DNA of 64,000 nt from NCBI RefSeq assembly GCF_902686445.1, contig NC_062223.1:41138998-41202997 (forward strand), in the 5' to 3' direction. A program made the translations under genes and the position numbers. Position 1 is the stretch's first letter; each line of letters begins with the position of its first letter. The notes below the pieces were generated by a model. It was not told the DNA's origin, did not search any database, and worked only from the letters and a program-made list of their open reading frames with translations. Source of the DNA: Sciurus carolinensis. Lineage: Eukaryota > Chordata > Mammalia > Rodentia > Sciuridae. Positions 57,851-64,000 of this stretch are shown piece after piece.

Positions 57851-58029
57851 CTGAGGGTTGAAAAGTAGATAGGAAGGGCTGAAAAACCATATTGTAAAAG
57901 TTTCAGGTCTACTAATGTATGAACAACTAGGGAAATTTTTATAATCATCTACCACAAAGGTAAAATTTAAAAATCTATTTCTGACTAGGTACAGAGTCCT
58001 TATCAGTGTCCAAAACTACCTCCATTACA

Positions 58030-59540
58030 AAATCCAAGATAGCATCCACTTAAGTGATACTTTCAGGAAGCTTATTTATATATTTCTTTTCTCTCAACAC
58101 TTTAAATACTTCTCTCTGTTCCCTTCTTGCTTGCATGGTTTCCAAGGAGAAATTGAATTTCATATTTTTGCTTCTTTATAGGGAAGATTTTTCTTCCTCT
58201 GGTTTCTTTCAGGAATTTTGTCTTTGTCTTTCCTTTAGAAGTTTGAATATGCCTACCTTGAAGCCTTTCTTTGACATGATCCTTTTTGGGGTTCTCTGAG
58301 TTTCCTGGATCTATGATTTGGTGTCTGACACTAATTTGAGAAAATTCTCTATATTCCATCAAATATTTCCTCTGCTCCATTTTCTATTCTTCTCCTTTTA
58401 ATCTTCCCATTAAAAATGAGAAACACCTTTTGTAGTTTTCCCATTATTCTTGAATAGTCATTTTTTTCTAGTCATGTTCTTTGTTTTTCAGTTTGAGAAG
58501 CTTCTATTGACATATCTTCAAGCTCAGAGATTCTTTCCACAGTCTCATTTAGTTTACTAAAGAGCCCATCAAAGCCTTTTTGTTTGTGTTGAAGTGTTTT
58601 CAATCTCTAGCATTCCTTTTTTAATTCTCTTTTAGAATTTCTGTCTCTCTGCTCACATTATCCTTCTTTTCCTGCATGTTGTCTACATTAAAACCCTTAG
58701 CATACGAATCATAGTTGTTTTAAATTCCCAGTCTGATAATTCCAACATCCCTGTGTAATCTGAATGTTGTTCTACCCAATGTTTGCTCTGTCTCTTTGAA
58801 CTGTTTGGCCTTTTAGTAAACCTTGGAATTTTGATTCAAAGCTGGGTACAACAGACTAGATTAAAAAAAAAAAGAAAGAAAGAAAAGTCAGCAAATAGGC
58901 CTAATGAGGAGGTAGTGAGGTAAGTGGAGAGGGGTACTGTATTATCTGTGACTAGATCTGTGACTAGATCTTAGTCTGCTAGTGAGCTTGTACCCTTGGG
59001 CTACTCAATACCACTCATAGGATGGCTAGAGGGGGTTGGAGTATTTTCCTCCTCCTGGATCCATTTGGCTCTGATCATTCAGTTAGGTTACTGCTTTTCT
59101 TAGAAGTAGGCGAAATGGAGAAGAAAACATTCTGGCATATTTCAATTATCCCTTTTATCCCTCTCTCTGCCAGAAGCAGGAGATTTTATAGCAATATTCA
59201 TTGTGAAGTCATTATAGAACTCCTAGAGGTAAAACTCACGAAAGCGTGGGACCCCTGTGACTTGGCCCCCTGGAGTTCTGAACTCTCAGACTCATCTACA
59301 TTAAGTCTCCAGGAATTCATCAATTGCAGGCCAGGGTTCCTTACCTCAGTACTGCTTCATGAGGAGGTTTCCTGCTCATGAGTTTCTGCTAAGTCCTATC
59401 TCTCTTGGGGAGGCGAATAGAGGTTTTCCCTGTGACATTTCTCTGACAGATCTAAAAAGAGTTGTTGATTTTTAGTTTGTTCTGCTTTTTCTTTATTTCT
59501 AGGATGGAGTGGCAACTTCCTCATATGCCAGAATGGAGAG
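58030..59540 (-). mobile_element. ancient L1-related (HAL1/L1ME-like) remnant
   Basis: Minus-strand phrases common in old L1 families appear in order: 'ttctgtctctctgctcacat', 'cctgcatgttgtctacatta', 'aattcccagtctgataattc', 'caacatccctgtgtaatctg', 'ttgactggaac'-like sequence and finally 'aaagagttgttgatttttag'. The 119-aa open frame at 59022-59381 is within it and not a gene. The family assignment is from memory. Confidence 0.55.
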
Positions 59541-59559
59541 CAGATGTCCTGGACTAGAA

Positions 59560-59640
59560 ACTTGAAGTTATTTTTTTCAACAAATGTTTATCAACTTTCT
59601 GCTCCATACAAGTACCTGGTGAGCTGGATTTGTTTTGGAA
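59560..59640 (-). repeat. possible L2 end fragment
   Basis: 'caacaaatgtttatcaactt' resembles the L2 reverse end, weak. Confidence 0.3.
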
Positions 59641-59644
59641 TTGG

Positions 59645-60690
59645 CTTGTTAGAGGACCCAAAGAAACATGGGAAATTAGAGATGGGGAGGTGATGGCAGC
59701 TTCAGAGGGAGATTTCAAATTAATAGAAATGAATCTGAAAGTGCTTTCCTGTGGTCTTTGCAGACTTTCTGGAGGACTCATCTGCCACTAAACAGGGAGT
59801 GAATAATAAGCCTCAAGACAACTTTTAGGAATGGGGACTTAACCCAGGTCTTTGTAGGGACTAAAATTATTGCATCCACTGGGAACCCAGGAAAGCCACC
59901 ATTCCTGAGGTCTAAAAGAAGTAGTTAGCAAAATTCTGTATGCTTCTCAGCTTCCTGCCCCTCCCTCAACCTGTGTGCACCAAGGACTGACCTGAGCATT
60001 TCATATTTGTATTCATTCTTGTAACATGTTTCATATTTTTTTTAAAAGCTACAAGATAGGAAGGGGAGTCCCAAACCCTTCTCACTGAGCATTATTTGGA
60101 TTTCAACACGGTTAAGTTCCCCAGTCTCCCAGGGGCTTTGAGTGCTTCAACTTGGACAATCCATTGCTGGAGCATCAGTCAGAAATATTTCCTTAGCCTT
60201 GATTAAAATGAGAAGTAAACAAGCAAGCTAATTTCCTTTGATTCATTTCCCTTTTAATCTATTATTGTTGTTGTTGTTATATTCCTGATGCATTCTTCAC
60301 AATAGAAGTCAGCCTATAACTAAACAATCTCCTCAAATTCAAATAATAAAAGTGACAACCAACAAAGGCAATGTAAAAATCAGCTAACCAAGAAAATAGC
60401 CTATTTTACATCGAAGCCGGCTTTTCTCTGTTGTGCAAAGTCTACTTTAGCTGACAAATATCTTCGTTCAAGGAAAAGAACATTTGTTTCAGCTAATGTT
60501 CTTATTCCTGGAGGAAAAAGAAAGGTAAATTCTGAAGTGAGGGATCCTGGGGAAATAGTTTGGCAAATGATATGACATTTTTCTCTTCTTGTTTAATATC
60601 ATAAAGGAATAAATATGGGTGACATGGAACCAAGTAAAAGAAAAGATTCTTGAAATAATAGGATGTGAAATCAGAATAGTTCCTCAGAGA
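59645..60690. other. unique DNA
   Basis: No element recognised. Confidence 0.4.
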
Positions 60691-60694
60691 TCAA

Positions 60695-60820
60695 CTGGCC
60701 CAACTTCCTTATTTTCCTGATGAGATCTGGGGCTTGGGAAGCAAACTTCATTGCCCAAAGTAACCCAGATGGTAAGTAGCAGAAGTGAAGCTAGAACCAA
60801 AATTTTAAAATCCCTGTTCA
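60695..60820 (-). repeat. MIR-like relic
   Basis: 'attttcctgatgagatctgg', 'attgcccaaagtaacccaga' and 'gcagaagtgaagctagaacc' fit reverse-strand MIR. Confidence 0.55.
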
Positions 60821-60824
60821 CTCT

Positions 60825-61540
60825 CCTTTCTAATCAAATCTTTTGCAAGACCTGAAGGATTTTCTATGGAAGTCTGCTCCTATCTACTGACAAACTTCTA
60901 TCGCCTCGGTCAAACAACCATATAAGAACCAAAGTCCATGCTCCAGCACAAAGATGATACAGGAAATACAGTTAAATGTGTGTTACCAAAGGAAGTCCAT
61001 GATAGAATCAGAGTATGGTGACTCCAATGGAAAAATATGACCTTCTCACCTTCACTTACTAGTATTCCACTCATTAATGCTTGCTAATACTCATCAATAC
61101 TTTACTTTTAATGCTTAATTAAATTAAGTATCCCCTTCAATTACAAATGTAGGCAATGAACCAGAGCAGTGCTGATAGTTCCTATAACTGTCACCACAGA
61201 AATAAGATCTTGGTAGATGATGCATCAGCGACACCATGGAATTCCATGGCTCTGCTGTGGGACACCACCAGGAATGAGGCAGATCAAAGATGAGTAAGGG
61301 TTTCCCTTTAGTAAAGAGGAGGCTGACAACTGTGTAAACTAAAGGCTTGAGCCAGTTCAGGTGTGGACCAGCCAAGTGAGAGCTGGAGCTATGTGGACCA
61401 TTGCCCATGCTTAGCTGAACATCAGTTAACGATTAATCATTATGCAAAAGGAAAACCACAGCAGCAAACATCACAGCTGATACCACGTGCTGCACTTGGT
61501 AGAAAAATACTGGTTAAGAACTCAGATGTTGGTTCCCACT
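60825..61540. other. unique DNA
   Basis: No element recognised. Confidence 0.4.
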
Positions 61541-61544
61541 GTGA

Positions 61545-61750
61545 AGGTTGAAACTGATCCAGCGTTCTTTCATGACAGGTGATCCTAGGTGAGTTATTGA
61601 ACCCTCGCATGCCTCGACCTCCCCATCCATAAAATAAGAATCATAATTGCACCTACTTTGTAAGGTTTTGTGAGGACAAAATGAATTAACTTGAGGAAAG
61701 TGTATATAATAGTGCTGTAAGCACTCCATAAGGGTCTGATAATAGTGAGA
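61545..61750 (+). repeat. MIR SINE relic
   Basis: 'aggtgagttattgaaccctc', 'tccccatccataaaataaga', 'ttttgtgaggacaaaatgaa' and 'agtgctgtaagcactccata' fit plus-strand MIR. Confidence 0.7.
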
Positions 61751-61754
61751 GCAA

Positions 61755-63305
61755 GCACTCTAAAAAATTATGTATGTGTGTGTGTATGTATATATTTCCA
61801 ACCCATTGTGAAACTAACTCTTTTCAAAGGCTTAAATTGTCATTGCATTAGCTGCAAGTTTAGGTTACAAATTTAAAACCCTTTAGGATTATCCAGGACA
61901 AATGAGAGATGTGTTTCTTGGAAATAACTTGAATCTCATTAGTCAGCTTGACGAGCCTCCAGTGCATAAAATTTGAGGGTATTATTAGAAAGGTAAAGCA
62001 TGAGGCATAGTATTTAATCCTACAGAATGACTCTGCTATGTTTGGAACTCCTTATGATTAAAAATAATGGCATATCTGATTTGTCAATTAAAATACTGAG
62101 TTGTAAAAATGAACTAACTAAATAAATAAAGCAGTAATGGTGATTATATGTGACATTGTATAAGGTTTTGCATTGCTAACAGTCCTAAAGTCTACATTTT
62201 GGTATTCTAAGCCATATATCTTGACCATTTGTACTTACCACCTCATTCATTTACTCAATAGCATTTATTATTTTCTCAATAAATCAGTCACAGGCATGAG
62301 GAGATTAAGTGATTTTTTGAGAGGACTCTGCTATGGAAACTAAGCTTCTTAAATGCACAAATGCCTGTGAATTCTGTATAATCTTTCATTTCTAATGGTT
62401 GAGGCTGGCCTGGCACAACATACTTTCTAATAACTATGTAAAAACTGGGTGCCTCTAAGGTGTAGTAAAAATGTCATTTTCAATGTGCTGCTGCTTCTTC
62501 TTTGCCGCAGACATTGTCCGTGGCATAGGGCTCGAGTTTGGTCTATTATCTCTGGATTTCTAGACTAATTCCACACTTTCACATGTCTTTGGTCACACTG
62601 TTTTATGCTCTCTTTCTCTAGAAATAATATCCTACTTATTACATTACATAGGGACACACACATTCCTTTTCCCACCAATTTCCATAATGATTTCTGTTTC
62701 TCATCCATGCAGGAGTGACAGTAGCAAGTCTAAACCAATTGTTATTTCACTTCTTGATGAGCTGTCCAGAGAGACCCTAGTGCTTACAAATGTCCAGGAC
62801 TGTCAACTGGATGTTTAATCTCCTCAGTTGCCTGATTGACTGAAAGATTAGAGGCTTTTATTTCTAAAATATTTGTGCAGTCAAGGAAAAGTTACCACAT
62901 CCCTGGGAGAGTTATCTCCTGCGTTGTGCAGTTTGGAATGGTTCACGGGTCTGCTCTGCACCACTGTGTCCCTCAGCTACCCTCCCTCTCCATCATCCAC
63001 TGGCTTCCTCACCCCAGGGATGTGAAAGAGCCTCCTACATAGTTCTTATTTGCCCAGACATTGAATTACTCATAAACTCAGAACACATTCCCTCCCCTTT
63101 CTACCTTAGGGTTCTGTTATACTTTCATTTATATTCTAAAACATAACATTTTAATCTCTAGTCAATAACAACATTTAAACAATAATGTTCAATGTCCTCA
63201 GTACCAAGGGTAGCCACCATCTTTCTAGTAAAAAGAGACAGAAAAATTGAGAGTTTGCATTTTGTTAATAGATTTGACTACAAAGAGAAAGATAAAAACC
63301 TTGCA
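61755..63305. other. unique DNA
   Basis: Short TG/TATG simple sequence at 61770-61795; otherwise no element recognised. Confidence 0.4.
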
Positions 63306-63310
63306 AAATT

Positions 63311-63379
63311 CAAGAAACCATTAAGAACAAGTTCTGTGGATGTGACTCAAGAAACTATTAAGAACCAGTTCTGTGGATG
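63311..63379. repeat. two-copy tandem duplication, 37-bp offset
   Basis: A 32-bp block (63311-63342) recurs at 63348-63379 with two mismatches. Because 37 is not a multiple of 3, it would shift any reading frame across it. Confidence 0.9.
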
Positions 63380-63652
63380 GACATGGGCCATGTTGAAAGT
63401 ATCTGACATCTTTGAGGACCTTAGTTTCAATCATAAGACACAAATGAAGCACTTATATGTTCTTAGTTAAGGGAAAGTTTAAACACAGTGGTACAAAGCA
63501 AAGTAAAATATATCTGTTGAGTTGCAAGTAGCATCAGTGAGCTACTGTCTGTGGGCATCATGGACATGAACTTGGCCTGGATTTTACAATTGCATTGTCA
63601 TATTTGCCTCCTCATAGAATGTGGAAAATGAAGGATTGGAATTCCCCAGTCA

Positions 63653-63653
<1 letters not shown>

Positions 63654-63687
<34 letters not shown>
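63654..63687. repeat. (CA)17 microsatellite
   Basis: Uninterrupted CA array, probably variable in length. Confidence 0.97.
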
Positions 63688-63688
<1 letters not shown>

Positions 63689-63689
63689 C

Positions 63690-64000
63690 TACTTCATCTT
63701 AATGGATGCTACACACCATGTGTCCTTAATTGCATTTTTGGTCTTTGATACGCTAATTCATTAGGATGCCTTAACACTGCTAATCAGTCTGGTGGTCTGG
63801 AGGCTTACAGTAAGTGTGTGCTTACTCAGCCTCCCTCCTGAATGCAGGCACACACCTACACAAACTTACCATTTCCCAACATACTCAGCATTGCTAGAAG
63901 ATACCCTCAACTACATTGTGATAACAGCCTTTCATTCTGAAGGTATGCTATGAAGAATGCAAATAAATAATAACAACTACTTATCTAGGGCTCTGGTATT
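63690..64000. other. unique DNA to window end
   Basis: No element recognised. Confidence 0.4.

Noticed and set aside
59022..59381. 119-aa plus-strand open frame
   Set aside because: It lies in an ancient L1-related segment and shows no recognisable domain.
62480..62560. Acceptor-like 'cttcttctttgccgcag' followed by a GC-richer segment
   Set aside because: A pyrimidine tract plus AG is common by chance. The downstream frame is short and no matching donor or protein similarity was recognised.
1..64000. CRISPR arrays, bacterial operons, phage or plasmid modules
   Set aside because: The window is dominated by rodent SINE/LINE/LTR sequence. No direct-repeat/spacer array or prokaryotic gene layout is present.

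Overview
This 64-kb window is typical intergenic or deep-intronic DNA of a rodent, most probably a squirrel-family (sciurid) species. It is AT-rich and CpG-poor, with no bacterial-style gene layout, no long open reading frame and no exon I can defend. The sciurid assignment rests on three things seen directly: dimeric SINEs joining a B1/7SL-type head to an ID/tRNA-type half (B1-dID style), young monomeric ID SINEs with long pure A tails, and several L1 copies sharing one 3' UTR type. The genus cannot be fixed from the sequence alone.

Layout. 0-8 kb: mostly unique DNA with old MIR and L2 fragments, one B1-dID SINE and a duplicated L1 3' end. 8-15 kb: a dense repeat cluster (MaLR LTR, B1-dID, a probable ERV LTR, old L1 ORF2, Tigger-like DNA transposon, B1, 5'-truncated L1, second MaLR LTR). 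15-24 kb: mainly unique, with a near-perfect 17-bp hairpin (16.9 kb), a young ID SINE with an exact 15-bp target-site duplication (TSD), a 262-bp polypurine tract (21.2 kb) and an MLT1-like LTR split by an L1 tail. 24-31 kb: MaLR and MLT1 LTRs, a (GGAA)n array and long unique stretches. 31-33.3 kb: the most informative locus, an old L1 with a 5' inversion that was later split by a younger L1 with its own TSD. 34-41 kb: a very young ID SINE with a 31-A tail, B1-dID, a MaLR LTR, an extended-tail ID-type SINE with an exact 18-bp TSD, an old L1 split by two ID SINEs, and a younger L1 tail. 42-64 kb: old MIR/L2/hAT/L1 relics, two MaLR LTRs, a CpG-denser unique island near 50 kb, and microsatellites.

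Because no cellular gene is visible, the elements do not form a pathway. What they give is a layered insertion history: mammal-wide MIR, L2, MLT1 and DNA transposons, then rodent MaLR LTRs and older L1, then B1-dID and ID SINEs and the younger L1 lineage. Nested insertions and TSDs allow several relative dates. I looked for an undescribed system and found none that I would claim. The best leads are the hairpin at 16.9 kb, the CpG-richer island at 50 kb, the extended-tail SINE family and the nested inverted L1. Element family names come from remembered consensus features, not a database search.
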